Shown here: positions 47,337 to 58,618 of the stretch, piece by piece
How positions within the stretch are numbered: the first letter of the stretch is position 1
Layout of the letters: every line of letters begins with the position of its first letter
Position numbers and translations under genes: made by a program
NCBI GenBank assembly: GCA_964030475.1
Contig: CAXIPT010000012.1
Coordinates: 234,123-298,122 of the forward strand
DNA length: 64,000 nt
Source: Tethya wilhelma
Lineage: Eukaryota; Porifera; Demospongiae; Tethyida; Tethyidae
Reading direction: 5' to 3'
Notes under the pieces: generated by a model
Told to the model about the DNA's origin: nothing
Databases searched by the model: none
What the model saw: only the letters and a program-made list of their open reading frames with translations

Positions 47337-47876
47337 GGTATGTATAACAAATAGTGATGAAGTGACTCAATCTATGTATGAAAAAAATGGAGGGTGATTG
47401 TATTACATGGCATATTTACAAATTGTGTTCAATAAGCAGTGCTGTACGTTTCGTCTTCTTTGAGACAGCTGATCCCAGCTCAATACGACTTTCCTAGGCG
47501 GAGATATTCTTGATAATGTGTTGAGAACCAAACCCATCATATAGTGATTAGAACCCAAGAACCCATTATCAAGAATATCTCAGTCTAGGGAGGTCGTCAG
47601 AAGCTGGGACTTGCACCATTGCAATCAGCATGAAGAGATCTTTCAAATGATATGGTTTATTTTGAAAATTGGAAAATGGCCAATTTTGGCAAAAAAATCG
47701 CACTCATCCATGGTTTTGATGATTTTGGTCAAAATTTAGATCTGAAGATAAACCACATCATTTGAAAGACCTCATTGAGCTGATCACAATGGTACCAATC
47801 CCAGCTCAATACGACCTTCCTACGCGGAGATATTCTTGATAATGTGTTGAGAACCAAACCCATCATATAGTCTCTC

Positions 47877-48555
47877 ACCACCTTATCTTTAATCCTGATA
47901 AGACTCAGCTCATTAAGTTTAGTAAATCGGTAAACTTTAATCTGTCAACTCCCAACTTTGCATTCTGTGGCAAATCTCTTACTTTAAGTAAATCTGTTAG
48001 GCACCTGGGTCAACTCTTACTTGCAACTTGTCTGATGATGAAGATATCTATGCCATCTCTAATGAAATGTGCCGCAAGGCTAACTATATGTTTTCCTGTT
48101 GTGATCCTGTTGTTAAGACTAGATTATTCCAGTCCTACTGTCTCTCTGTATATGGTGCCTGTCTCTGGAAGTCCTCTTCACCTGCTTTAAGAAATCTGGA
48201 GGTCTCTTTTAATAATATTCTTCGTAAAATTTGGCAGTTACCTCGTCACAGTCACACTGGTATAGTCCACTCCGTTGCTAAATTACAAAGTGTATACAAT
48301 ACCGTTCTTGTAAGGTCTAGAGGTCTCCTGATGTCTGCTCTCAAGTCTAAGTCTTCTCTCATCTCTGGTTTGTTTCTTCATTCTTCTTCTCGTCTGTATA
48401 ACTATCTTGGTTATAACATTCAGCTAGGTCAGAAGCATTGCAAGCATTATTCAGAATCGGACAAACTGTGTGCAAGTTTTATCAGAGATGTTAGATGTAA
48501 CCAGTCTGCTAATTGTCATTTAGACCATGAAGTTTATTGTATATCTACATTATAA
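47877..48555 (+). pseudogene. 3' part of a non-LTR reverse transcriptase ORF
   Basis: Upstream frame FNPDKTQLIKFSKS, then CGKSLTLSKSVRHLG, is the RT thumb motif (NxxKTxxmxFs..l..vkyLG). After a one-base slip at about 48010-48020 the frame continues as NLSDDEDI.. and runs 175 codons (48028-48555) to a stop. It includes ANYMFSCCDPVVKTRLFQSY, then YCLSVYGACLWKSSSP. That resembles the post-RT region of L1/RTE-like elements (inference). No endonuclease or palm is adjacent. The intact length of the last part suggests a relatively recent insertion. Confidence 0.7.
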
Positions 48556-49116
48556 CTATTAATTATCTACTTATAATTTGTTGTATGTATATGTTGTCGT
48601 TCTTGCTCCTCTTGATGGAGTGTTCATTATTAACAAGTATAGTAAAAATTTCATAAAAATGGGCAGTGTAGGAATGGGCAGTGCTNTGAATAATCTTGTA
48701 ACCATGTAGCAGTGTTTGTTGAAAGTTTCAATGCTTTTCTCTAAATAAAGGCACTAATGGTACTAGCACACTATGTGTGCATATTTGAAACACTCTGTGT
48801 TTATATTACGAAGTTAACATGTTTGTTTGAAAGTAAATAATTGTGCCGACTAAAGCCTATGAAGCAGAACAGGTGAAAGCCAAATGTCACAGGTTTAATT
48901 TACTGCAAAATTTTAATGAAGAGTACTGTACATGGTGCAAACCCCTCATGGATTTAGGCATATGGCATGCTTTGTCGTGTCAGGAAGAACATGCCGGTCA
49001 TGTATTTGCATCATGTGGGTCATGCCATTACATGTACGCCTTGAGATCTGGTTTGGAAGTTGAGTAGTGTTTTTGAATAGTAGTATACTCTGCTAATTTC
49101 CACTGCAATGTCTGTG

Positions 49117-49200
49117 AGTTCTTGTGGCTCAGTGGTGATTAAAACCATTTAACTAGAATTGAAATACCCAGGTTCCAATCCCAGCTAGTTCTCAAGGTAT
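49117..49200 (+). repeat. tRNA-derived SINE head (or tRNA pseudogene)
   Basis: A pol III A box TGGCTCAGTGG is at 49125-49135 and a B box GGTTCCAATCC at 49171-49181, 36 bases apart. That is the expected order and about the expected spacing. The ends GTTCTTGTGG and CTAGTTCTCAAGG only partly pair, so it is not a functional tRNA. AT-rich unrelated sequence follows, as in SINE bodies. Confidence 0.6.
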
Positions 49201-50426
49201 TTTTCCTTTGATTTTTTTAATAATCTGACATAATTATGTTCCCAGTGGAATTATGCATAGATGTGGCTACTTAGCCAATAAGCTGTAACGTATGCACCAC
49301 CACCATGCATCATGAGCATGGTTCGCATAAGCACAAATACTACTCACTCCCAAATGCCTGAACCAAAGATATTTTGTTACTTCCATTGCTGAAATCTTTA
49401 GCCAGAAGAGAAAAAAATGATTATCCTAAGTTTCTCCCAACAAGGGTTAAATACTAAGTCAATGTCAGATTGTAACCCATTACACAGTGTAGTGCTCAGT
49501 AGAGGGCCGTAAGCCCAAACCCATATTGTAGTCATGACTCAGACAAATATAAGAGTTAACTGCTTGTGTTCCAAAATTATAGTTTTAATTTCCCTGTATG
49601 ACTTGCAAGCAATTCTTTTCTACCATTTTTGCAATTAGCTTAGCAAAAGGCTTATTACATCTGACTGGCTGGATCATGTGATTCATGTACAGTGACAGAC
49701 AAGCAGAGTCATGAGGTGAACATTCTTACCTTGCTATGCTTTCTTTGTGAAGGTTTGCCTTCCCTACGATACTTTTTGCCAGATACAGATGCCATTGTTA
49801 AGCCTTGTCAGCAATCTTGACAGTCTGATTAAGACAGACAAGTGTAGAAGTTAACTGAATGTGATTCAAAATTAGAGTGTACCTTACATGATTTGCAAGC
49901 AATTGAGTTATTCTTGTCTATTCCAGCCAGGAAGTCCAGCGTTGATTCGTGTTTATTTCTAGATTGTAATTATGGTAGACTTTAAACTGTTTTAATGTAT
50001 TTGTATGCTAGTTGGTAACTTGTGATCAATGTGTGTGGTCTCAAAGCTAAGGACTCAGAGAACACAAAATTTAAAGTCTCAAAGGCACTGATGTTCAAAC
50101 TTGTCTTTAAATTTGACCTAATATAAAGATTCTGTTAAAGCTGGTCTGGTTTGACTTTTGCAAAAAAAATACTTGAAGTTTTTGTGTACAATTGACAAAG
50201 AGTAATTGGTTTTATACCAGTGTTTAAAGAATATTTGACTGATTCAACAGACTTCAAATACCATATGTATAGTGAGCCTGAGGGAGAAAACTTAAAAGAT
50301 AGGCTTCAATCCGTGAAAGACATATAAACCATTCATGGATTTTTTGCAGAATTACAAAATCCATCAATATAAACAGAAATGTTGCAATTGGATATCTTTT
50401 ATTACCATGAAATACACAACTTACAG

Positions 50427-51509
50427 ATATGTGGTCTATCTTTGGAAGACACCATGGAATCCTATGCAGTGCAATATCTTGCCGTTATTCAATCACTTGC
50501 TGTAAGTATTGCTAATTATTGCTTATTAAGTATTATAATTGTTCTGTTTCATCTAATTTTAGCTTATCAAAAATGTCTATTGTATATTAAAGTAATCTAC
50601 TTCATTCTATCCATCAAGATGCAGGCTAATTGTAAATGTATGTATGACTGCAAAACAATTGTATAACATTCCGCTATCCATCTAAGTAACCTTGAAGTAA
50701 GCTAGAAATCTGTTTAAAGGCACTCTCTCAAGCAAAAATGATTTTAGTTTGATTTCTTGACCCCAAAATCAATATTTAAATCTGATTTGTCATTGAAAAA
50801 AATTCGCAAAACTCCAAACGCTCTAGTTCATTGTTAACATCTAGTAGATTTGTCTGGTTTTCGTAAATAAAACACCCATAAGCCAAGTAGTTAAAGTGAA
50901 GGGGAGTGAAAAAAAGAAGCTTTTAATAATAACTCAAGAAGCAAACGTAATTGAGTTCCAGGAGCCTTGCATAGCCAACAAATAGAGTTGAGAGTGTGCT
51001 GGTGCTATCTTAAAACTTCTGATGATGATGCAAACTTTTGTGCTACATAGTGACTGGTGTTGAGATAAATGTGAAACACTTACCATCTACTGCTGCTGTA
51101 AGGAGTCCAAGCTGCCAGCCCAAGGATTTTTGTCCAAAACTGCTGTAATCTACGAAAACTTGTACGTAAAGTTAATTGCGCGTACTTGTGATCTGTTTTT
51201 GGCTTCATTACATAACTAAAGTTTCGAATTTACTTTCACTAGGAGCTTATGAGCATCGCATGACTTTGCAACACTCATAAGCTCCTGCTTCTACTTTTAT
51301 TACTGAGTACAGAAATTTTGCCAGCTACACGACTCTGTGGGGCTTGCTCAGGCTCGCACTATTTAATACTGTTCTTTTGATGTTTCCTAATATATTCGAA
51401 TGGTAAATGAGTCCTGATTACGTCACAGGAAAATATTGAAATTTGGAATTGTGCAATACATACACGCACATGGCCTGCCAAGAGCCTCCATGTTTTAGAG
51501 ACTGTAATC

Positions 51510-51564
<55 letters not shown>

Positions 51565-52407
51565 GGTGAAAAAAGAAAAGTGAGAAATAAAAATTAAGGG
51601 AAGGACTTGTCAACTGTCTTTCCGAGCCTCTGCTAAAGGTTAAAAAAATTTTTTCTTATGCCGTCACATTTATTTAATGAGTATATGATCATAATTATAC
51701 AAATTGTAATTATAAAAATATTATTATAGTTCTTGTAGCATTGTAGTTCAGTCCAAAAGTTTCAGCAGAGAAATCCCGGTCATCAGGGAAGTACCCAAAC
51801 CAATTATCGAATTACCACCAGTTTCGGTCCCTTTAAACTTCCTACTGGTGGTAACCTATGGAATGGGCGGGACCACTCCCCTAGGCAGGAGTCCGGGTGA
51901 TCCAGTGACGGAAAAATTTGGTCCAGTGTAAAAAACAGCTATATAGCTTGTAGTATCTCACGTGACTTATTCTATAATATTTTATATTAATTGAATACCT
52001 GATGTGTTGTGGACATCCAAGTATCATACAGTTACCTCGATAACATCTCAATTTATTCACATTAGCTTGAAACTTTTGCTTTTGAAGATTGACAGAGAAG
52101 GTCTTGGGACAATACTTATATTGCCAGTACAGCTGTTGGCATACGATATGGGAATGGGACCATTCTTTTGTCTCTTTTGAACTACCCAGTTAGCCGTCTA
52201 TACCCATACTCTGTGATCTCTTCAGCGTTTAACCAAAGCTACCTCACCTTTGGTCCAACACTTTGACATTACTTTGCCACAGAGTAAAGTTGCAGATCTA
52301 GCTGTACCACACACTTAACCACAACCAAACACATAGGTACAGTGCAAGATATAGCCACAAGGACTCAATTTATTAACCACAGGAATGTGCTTACATAATT
52401 TACACAC

Positions 52408-52451
<44 letters not shown>

Positions 52452-53805
52452 CAACACCTGAAGGGAGAGAAAGGAGACTCAAGGCCCACACAATGCTGCT
52501 CAGGCCATTCATAAGAGCCAGACTGTTATGAGCTCAAATTGAAGCCAACGTGTAGACCACTTCTGAGAGAGAGAGACCTTGATGCTTGTCTTGCTGATTT
52601 AAGAGATACAGCTCAAGCAATTCACAAGCAGACATAGCAACACTATAGCCTGGGTATGAGGCTAGCAACACTACTCCTGAGAGAGATACTCTGTGCACAT
52701 GCTCCTGCTCACCCCACAGATGCTTGCATCAGTGAAAAGTTGCGCTAGCTTATCCAACTCTAGCCCCTGCATGTCACTGGTATAAGGACTCCTAGGATAT
52801 GATATGAATCGACCCAGAGGAGGTAGGACACACTTGACCTTCGTCTAATGAGGTCACTGATTGGTTTTCTTATATCTCCAGAAGCGATGGTTTCTGAAGT
52901 ATTCCGAAGCTTTTTCTGAACTTAGCACTATTGATTTAGAGGGGGGGACATCTCTTTTTTTCATCTTGCAGAGCCTTTGTTTTCCTGCTACTGGTTGATG
53001 GAATGTTCAATGAAATGTTAATTAACTTTTTAACACGCTTGCATTATCCCTTGCTGAGAGCCCAAAAAGAAAAACTTAACTAAAGCAAGGGTTCACGCTT
53101 GCAATCTTCAAAAATCTTCCTGTAAGCTAGTCTGCAATTTCCAATTAGCGACCTCATTACCGAAAGGTCAAGTACGTGTGTCCTACCTCCTCTGGAATCG
53201 ACCTTTACTAACATGTCTGCTAATTGCATTCCTGGACCAGTCATGTGACCACAAAATACTGTGCATTTAGTATCAAGTGCACTTACATATATGTATGCTG
53301 CAAATGCCCAATGGCTATCTTTGACTTTATAGCTAGCCCACTCATGCATGTGATCTGACTCCATAATTCACATTCTTGGGATTGTACAAAGAATGTAGAA
53401 CACTTCCTTGTTGTCTGTGTGAATCCTTACCACACACATCCTGCAATAGGTAGCATGTCCAAATTAGGACAAACCCTTAAGCTGAGTAGCAGTTTGTGGT
53501 TTAATTATATCCAGTAGGTCAGTAATGTTAGTGAGAATGTATGCATGTTTGGATATGGTGTGTGAGGCCTCTGGTGAAACCTGTGGGTGTATGTTTATAT
53601 ATTGAAATTGGAGGTCTCTTTGTGATACTAAAGTCCATATGGAAACTCTATATCAACCATTACAAAAATTATATTAACATCTCTGTTGACAAAACAACAG
53701 ATATTGTTAGTCTACAGATGAATGGTATAGTAATTGTTCATGTGTAGTGCATATGACAGGATTGATCTACAGCTTGCTAGCTTACAATTTACACACACAC
53801 ACACG

Positions 53806-53853
<48 letters not shown>

Positions 53854-56800
53854 AGTACAAAACAGATAATTGAATGCTTGAACAAGAATGGACACAACCT
53901 AAAAGTTATTCTGACATGTGGTGGTCTCAGTCATAATTATCTCTACCGACAGATGCATTCAGATATTACAGGTTTGTTTCACTAGTAAGTAATTAATTAT
54001 TTTTATAAATCTAAGATTATATGTCCAGTTTTATAAATCTGACCAACTGTATGCTAAAATGCTACCAACAAGGCGTAAAGTAGCATGGAAGCTAACTTCT
54101 GTGCACCGGCCTGCCGTTAACCCTTTGTTTGACTCATGCGTGTTTCACTCGTTGACTGACTGTATCATGATTATATCGCAGTGTTTGTCTGTTTGTTCCA
54201 TCTGATTCTATTTGTTAATGTTAGGATACCATTACTAATGTACAGTAGTCAAACTTTTCTATGTATATATCTTTTGATATAGTTTCTGAGTGTTCCTATT
54301 TCTGTCTTGTCAGACAGATACCAAGTCCCTAGCTAGTGTTTCTGTATCCACTCTTCACTATCTGGTGGGAATTCTACTCTCAAATTGTTGGTAGATTATT
54401 TAAGTTAGTTTGATTGCTTGCCCTGATGTGTCTGTCTGCTTGAATCCATCATGCACTACTGTATGTAGTAAGCACAAGTACCATGGCAAACATTATTCAT
54501 CTATATTCAGCGAGGATTGCCATACATGTTTGTAATCATGTCTATAACTTCACCACTAGCACTAAAGCCAGTGGCCAAAATTAGTAGTGAAAAATTCTCT
54601 ATCTGCAGTATATCAAGAATCACTAAGCTCTGCCCATTGATCTTAAATGGCCAAGATTGCTGATATACAACTTTAAGTGTATCAAGGGTTTAGCCACACC
54701 TTTCGTACTGTTGCTGGCTTTATGCACCTTGAAAATGTATACTATTTGTATATGGTTTCGTAATTACCAGTCCATTCGACTATTGGAAATTGAAACATTC
54801 TTACCTGCAAACATGTTTGTATTAGCTTGATTATAGACTATGATTGTGTTTACGATTGGAGCATTTGCATGGTAGGAAGATATACATGGGCCTACATAAG
54901 TTCAAAATCACACTGAAATGCTAGGCATTATTGCACAAATTTAGTAAACATTCTTTTGACTTCTGTTTCTAACCTTTAATACAAGTCTCTAAGGATTGTG
55001 TGGAATGTCCTATTATATACAGACACTTCTAAAGCTGAACATTCCTGTAGTCCTTTTGTAGCATATAATTATGACATAAAATGAAATGTTCACGTGCAAC
55101 GATTATTTTGTTTTTTTTTGATAATTTTATAACTGTAAGTCCAAATAAAAAAGCATGGGATCAGAAATAAGTATTAGTACTTATACATTAATTGTCAAGT
55201 ATATTACTTTTGAACCAGTGCTGTGATTATACGGATCATTTTTAATTGACATCTAGTGTGAGTACATACATGTTGCCTTTTTGTACACATAATAATTATT
55301 ATTGGGGCAAGCCTGACCATGAGTGACCCCAAATAATATTATGTATAGCTACTATTTCTTGCTGCATAGATCACAAAGATAATAATATCATAGTTTTGTG
55401 TGGCACTGCCTTCAATACAGCTGGTGTTAGAATTAACCCACTTAGTCTACCGCAGATTTTAATATTGACGGATTGGCGGTTTTGGTAAGGACTGCCAATA
55501 TTAAATCCGCCAAACAGTAATTTTTGAACACATTGACACTAAATGCTTGGAATTTATTATGCACCAAGGATTATATACCTTGGTGCGATACTTATAGCTG
55601 CCTACTTAGAAGTTCTTACGATTAGTTTTAACTAATTACCGTATTACCATTTTCTCCAAGAAAGGGAAAGCATACAATCTTGAGATTGAAGCAATGGCAC
55701 AAAGGATCAACGAGAAGATTGTATAGTGCTTATAAGCACAAATTGGGCCTTCAGTCAACTTTTGAGAATAATCTTGCACTTTAATGACAAGGTCAAAGGT
55801 CACATGTAATGTTTAGAAACCATAATTCTAATGGTAGGAGTGAACCAAAAAGCTATTTTTCTTACTAGAAATTTATAGAAACTGCTTTCCACAGCAAATG
55901 CACGGGTTAAGGTGGTAAATTGCTCCTTCCATACACAATCATTGGCATTGTCTTTTATAGTAGCTGGTGCTGGGTGAAATATCCATAGCATAGCTTGCTC
56001 TGACTAAGATTGCGTGCCCTGGTGCATGGCTTGCAGGAGCTTCAGCTTGGTATTGACAGCAACTTGATGTGTGTCACCATGCTGATTAATTGCACAAACA
56101 GAGGTGCAAATATTCAGTGAAACATTACAGTACCAGCTGTTCATACATCTCTACTATAAATTCTGTGCGAGACACATCATGCACTATGTGTACTAATAGT
56201 TATAATATTATTGAATTTCTCTTGTGATTTTAGGATTGCCTGTTGTTATGGCTGAAGAAAAAGAATCTGTGGTTCTTGGAAGTGCAATACTAGGAGCTGT
56301 AGCAAGTGGTGACCAGGTAGGTCTGCTATACAATTGATGTGATAAACATAGATCACAGAATCTATTCCATGATTCAAGTGTGATTGAAGAAAAATACAAT
56401 CTACCAGTGTTCTGGCATACTAAAGAACCAATAAAACTATCATAGCTACTGCTAGAGCTGCAAACACAACCATAAATTTATTGCTTTAGATATCCAAACA
56501 AATTCTTTTTTCCTGGATATTAGCCTGTGCCCTAAGGTGTTTCGATATTTGAGGTTCTACGATATTAAAATTAAACGTTTCTGCACTAGACTAATTGTGC
56601 ATCAGGCTTGCTTCTGCTAGCCCTGTTTATACTAGCAGTTTGTATTCAATTTTAGGTTGACAAAGCCATGCATCGGATGAGCAGAGTGGATGTAAATAGT
56701 GTTATTCAACCCTGTCTGCAGCAAGATGTCCAAAGGTATAACCAAGAGTATGATACTCTTGTTATCACTGTTTTACCCATGGATGTTTGCCGTACTACTT

Positions 56801-57867
56801 GCATAGTTTGTGTTTGTGAATGAACTCTGCTGGTATTTTACTACACAATTACCGTAGATTAGCTGGAAATATGAACAGTCAAATATTTGCTGGTTTGGTC
56901 TGTAGATGATTTGTGGTGTGCATGCCAAAAAATTGGAAGAAAAGGTTAACTCATAAGTTATGTTATTTGCACTTTGACTGTCAAAAGACTCTCTATCAAT
57001 ATTTCTGGCTCTATGTAGAATACAGTCAAGAGTGTATTTGGGAGAGTACGCAACAACATACATACAGTATTGCATATGCATTTTGACTTAATGATGTCAC
57101 ATTCTGTGTAAGTTAAGTGAGTGTCAAATGTAAATATCATTAAATTTGCTAGCTTGTATACACTCCTGCCAGTTGCTTTAATGATATTCACATTTGACAA
57201 CAGAATGTGACATCAATGATTCAAAATGCCTATGCAATACTGTATGTATATTATTGCATACTCTCCCTAATACACTCTTGGTACAATATATCTGATGTTA
57301 CTGATGACCATTACTGATTTCGCCAATTTTGCAATCAGCTACTGTGAACAAAAATACTTGTTTATCTGGATGATATGGCACTGTGAAAGCTTGCTCTCTA
57401 GGCAATCTTTATAGTTAGTATACAGTGTAGTCTATAGAGAAAAGCTTTGCTTGAGGTTACATCACTTCCAAAGACCTTGATAAATACTGTATACGTAGCT
57501 ACACATTGATCATGTAGCATCGAAAAACAGGCCCTCCCTGCTATGCTTATTCCCACGCTCAGCAATAAGCATAGTGGGGAGGGCCTGGTTTACGAGGCTA
57601 ATATAGATCATGCATGATTACAAACTGGAATCCAATATATTATCTAATGCACACATATATATTATACGTAATCAATCAGATCGTGACTATGAAAACACTG
57701 TTCCTGCTGTATGCATGATCAATGACATTGAATCAATGAATGAAATGTTGGACAATGTGGTATATATGATTTTTTAAAACTTCAGGTATCATCGCAAGAA
57801 GTTTGCTGTATTTTGTAAAATGTATAAGAATCAACTGAACTATAGGGAAATCATGGGATTGATGTGA
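50427..57867 (+). CDS. FGGY: FGGY carbohydrate kinase, last five exons
   Basis: C-terminal actin-like ATPase lobe of a FGGY-family sugar kinase, which phosphorylates a sugar or polyol with ATP in the cytosol (family knowledge). Exons: 50427-50501 (GLSLEDTMESYAVQYLAVIQ), 53851-53971 (KNGHNLKVILTCGGLSHNYL), 56234-56316 (LPVVMAEEKESVVLGSAILG), 56656-56735 (VDKAMHRMSRVD), 57786-57867 (YHRKKFAVFCKMYKNQLNYR, then TGA). Phases agree across all junctions and 146 residues are encoded. LTCGGLSHN matches the conserved CGGLSKN nucleotide-binding loop, and MAEEKESVVLGSAILGA the following helix, of human FGGY. Human is about 550 residues, so three quarters should lie upstream, yet none of it was found between 27.5 and 50.4 kb. 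The missing part may be lost at the N joins or far upstream. Confidence 0.88.
51511..51560. repeat. (GA)n microsatellite
   Basis: About 25 uninterrupted GA units in the first visible FGGY intron. The minus-strand Ser-Leu ORF over it is an artefact of the repeat. Confidence 0.95.
52414..52449. repeat. (GA)n microsatellite
   Basis: About 17 GA units in the same FGGY intron as the tract at 51511. Confidence 0.95.
52803..53210. mobile_element. Probable element with TCGACC..AGAGGAGGTAGGACACA inverted ends
   Basis: 52803-52860 (AGAGGAGGTAGGACACACTT, CTTGACCTT, AATGAGGTC) is repeated in reverse complement at about 53140-53210. A third relative lies near 34740-34805. A minus-strand ORF at 53080-53364 (94 codons, GPGMQLADMLVKVDSRGG) overlaps the right end; it is unrecognised. 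Confidence 0.45.
53791..53849. repeat. (AC)n tract ending in the FGGY splice acceptor
   Basis: About 29 AC/GC units run without a break into CACAG, then the FGGY exon beginning TATAGTACAAAACAG at 53851. There is no conventional polypyrimidine tract in the last 60 bases of the intron. Confidence 0.9.
57515..57600. repeat. 86-bp hairpin, GAGGCTA family
   Basis: GTAGCATCGAAAAACAGGCC and GGCCTGGTTTACGAGGCTA form the outer stem; TGCTATGCTTATT / AATAAGCATAG the inner. It lies in the last FGGY intron and has the same design as the element at 47251. Confidence 0.75.
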
Positions 57868-58033
57868 AGAACATGTAGATAACTGCATACATGCAACTTT
57901 CCATTATAGTTGTTTCTGGATCCTAGTAAATTATTATCTATGTAATAGCTATCAACTGTTTTTCAAGGATTTATGGCAGTAAATTGCCTGAGCCTAAGGG
58001 CATAACCTGAAGGCAAAGGCTTATTTACGTATA

Positions 58034-58039
58034 AATAAA
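58034..58039 (+). terminator. Likely FGGY polyadenylation signal
   Basis: AATAAA 167 bases after the FGGY stop codon, the first canonical hexamer downstream, and well before the JUN promoter. Confidence 0.45.
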
Positions 58040-58451
58040 TATTCCATAGTGATACTATGTACACTATTGACTGCAGTGGCCCAGAGCTCAGGGTAGGCTG
58101 AGGGAAGCTACACATGGTACCATGTACCATGGTACCATGGTACATTGTGTGGGCTGTGATGATGCTGAATGATGCTTAATGGTCTGTATGATGCTTTGTG
58201 ACTCTTTATGACAAAATCCTAATTGGTTCGTTTTAGTTCTAGTACTGTGTACGTGTACGAAGCCATAATTAATTGTGGCCATGCATAATAGTGTACGTAG
58301 TTTGACGTGTTCGGTCCGACATCGCTGCGCGGTATGATGACATGCAATTGGAACTCAAACTATTTCCATATAAAGAAAAATGCAACCAAGGAAGATTCTA
58401 GTTGACCGCAAAAAATAGATGAATTTACTTATGACTTGCCAAAAATAGCTC

Positions 58452-58495
58452 TACGTCATAGATAATTATCGATAGTTACCTCTAGCATAAAAAGG
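58452..58495 (+). promoter_or_regulatory. JUN core promoter: CRE-like site and TATA box
   Basis: TACGTCA at 58452-58458 (complement TGACGTA) is followed by a TATA-like CATAAAAAGG at 58486-58495. The ATG lies 124 bases further on, so transcription would start around 58515-58525. Known JUN promoters in vertebrates carry TRE/CRE-type sites bound by JUN/ATF dimers; autoregulation here is an inference. Confidence 0.6.
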
Positions 58496-58618
58496 CCTGC
58501 CTTTTCAGATTTACCAGAGTTTTTTGAGTTCTGAAACTGCTAAAGAGTGACTTGTACAAATTTACTATTTACCGTGATCTCTCATTGACGATTTTATTCG
58601 TGATACTGAACAGTCATC

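Larger units (their letters stand above)
45906..47717. mobile_element. Composite element with about 170-190-bp inverted ends
   Basis: 45906-46098 (AAAACCATGGAT, GTGCGATTTTTTGCCAAAAT, GAAAGATCTCTT, GGGTTCTC) is the reverse complement of 47551-47717 with scattered changes and a short indel. Inside lie the single N at 46759, a hairpin at 46846-46959 and another at 47251-47336. No transposase ORF is seen. The related block CGGAGATATTCTTGATAATG through CCATCATATAGT at 47499-47545 is repeated directly at 47824-47870. Confidence 0.6.

Noticed and set aside
48843..49067. 74-codon ORF with several Cys and His (CTWCKPLMDLGIWHALSC)
   Set aside because: The Cys/His spacing does not match a known finger I can name; no neighbouring exons or promoter. 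Left unannotated.
49660..49690. SDWLDHV as a possible FGGY exon (human MWLDHRA)
   Set aside because: A stop follows within five codons, surrounding residues do not match, and splice sites are lacking.
51359..51613. Minus-strand ORF with a Ser-Leu run
   Set aside because: Translation of the (GA)n tract.
53080..53364. 94-codon minus-strand ORF (GPGMQLADMLVKVDSRGG)
   Set aside because: Looks somewhat protein-like but overlaps the repeated end sequence at 53140-53210 and has no recognised family; kept only as a note under the repeat.
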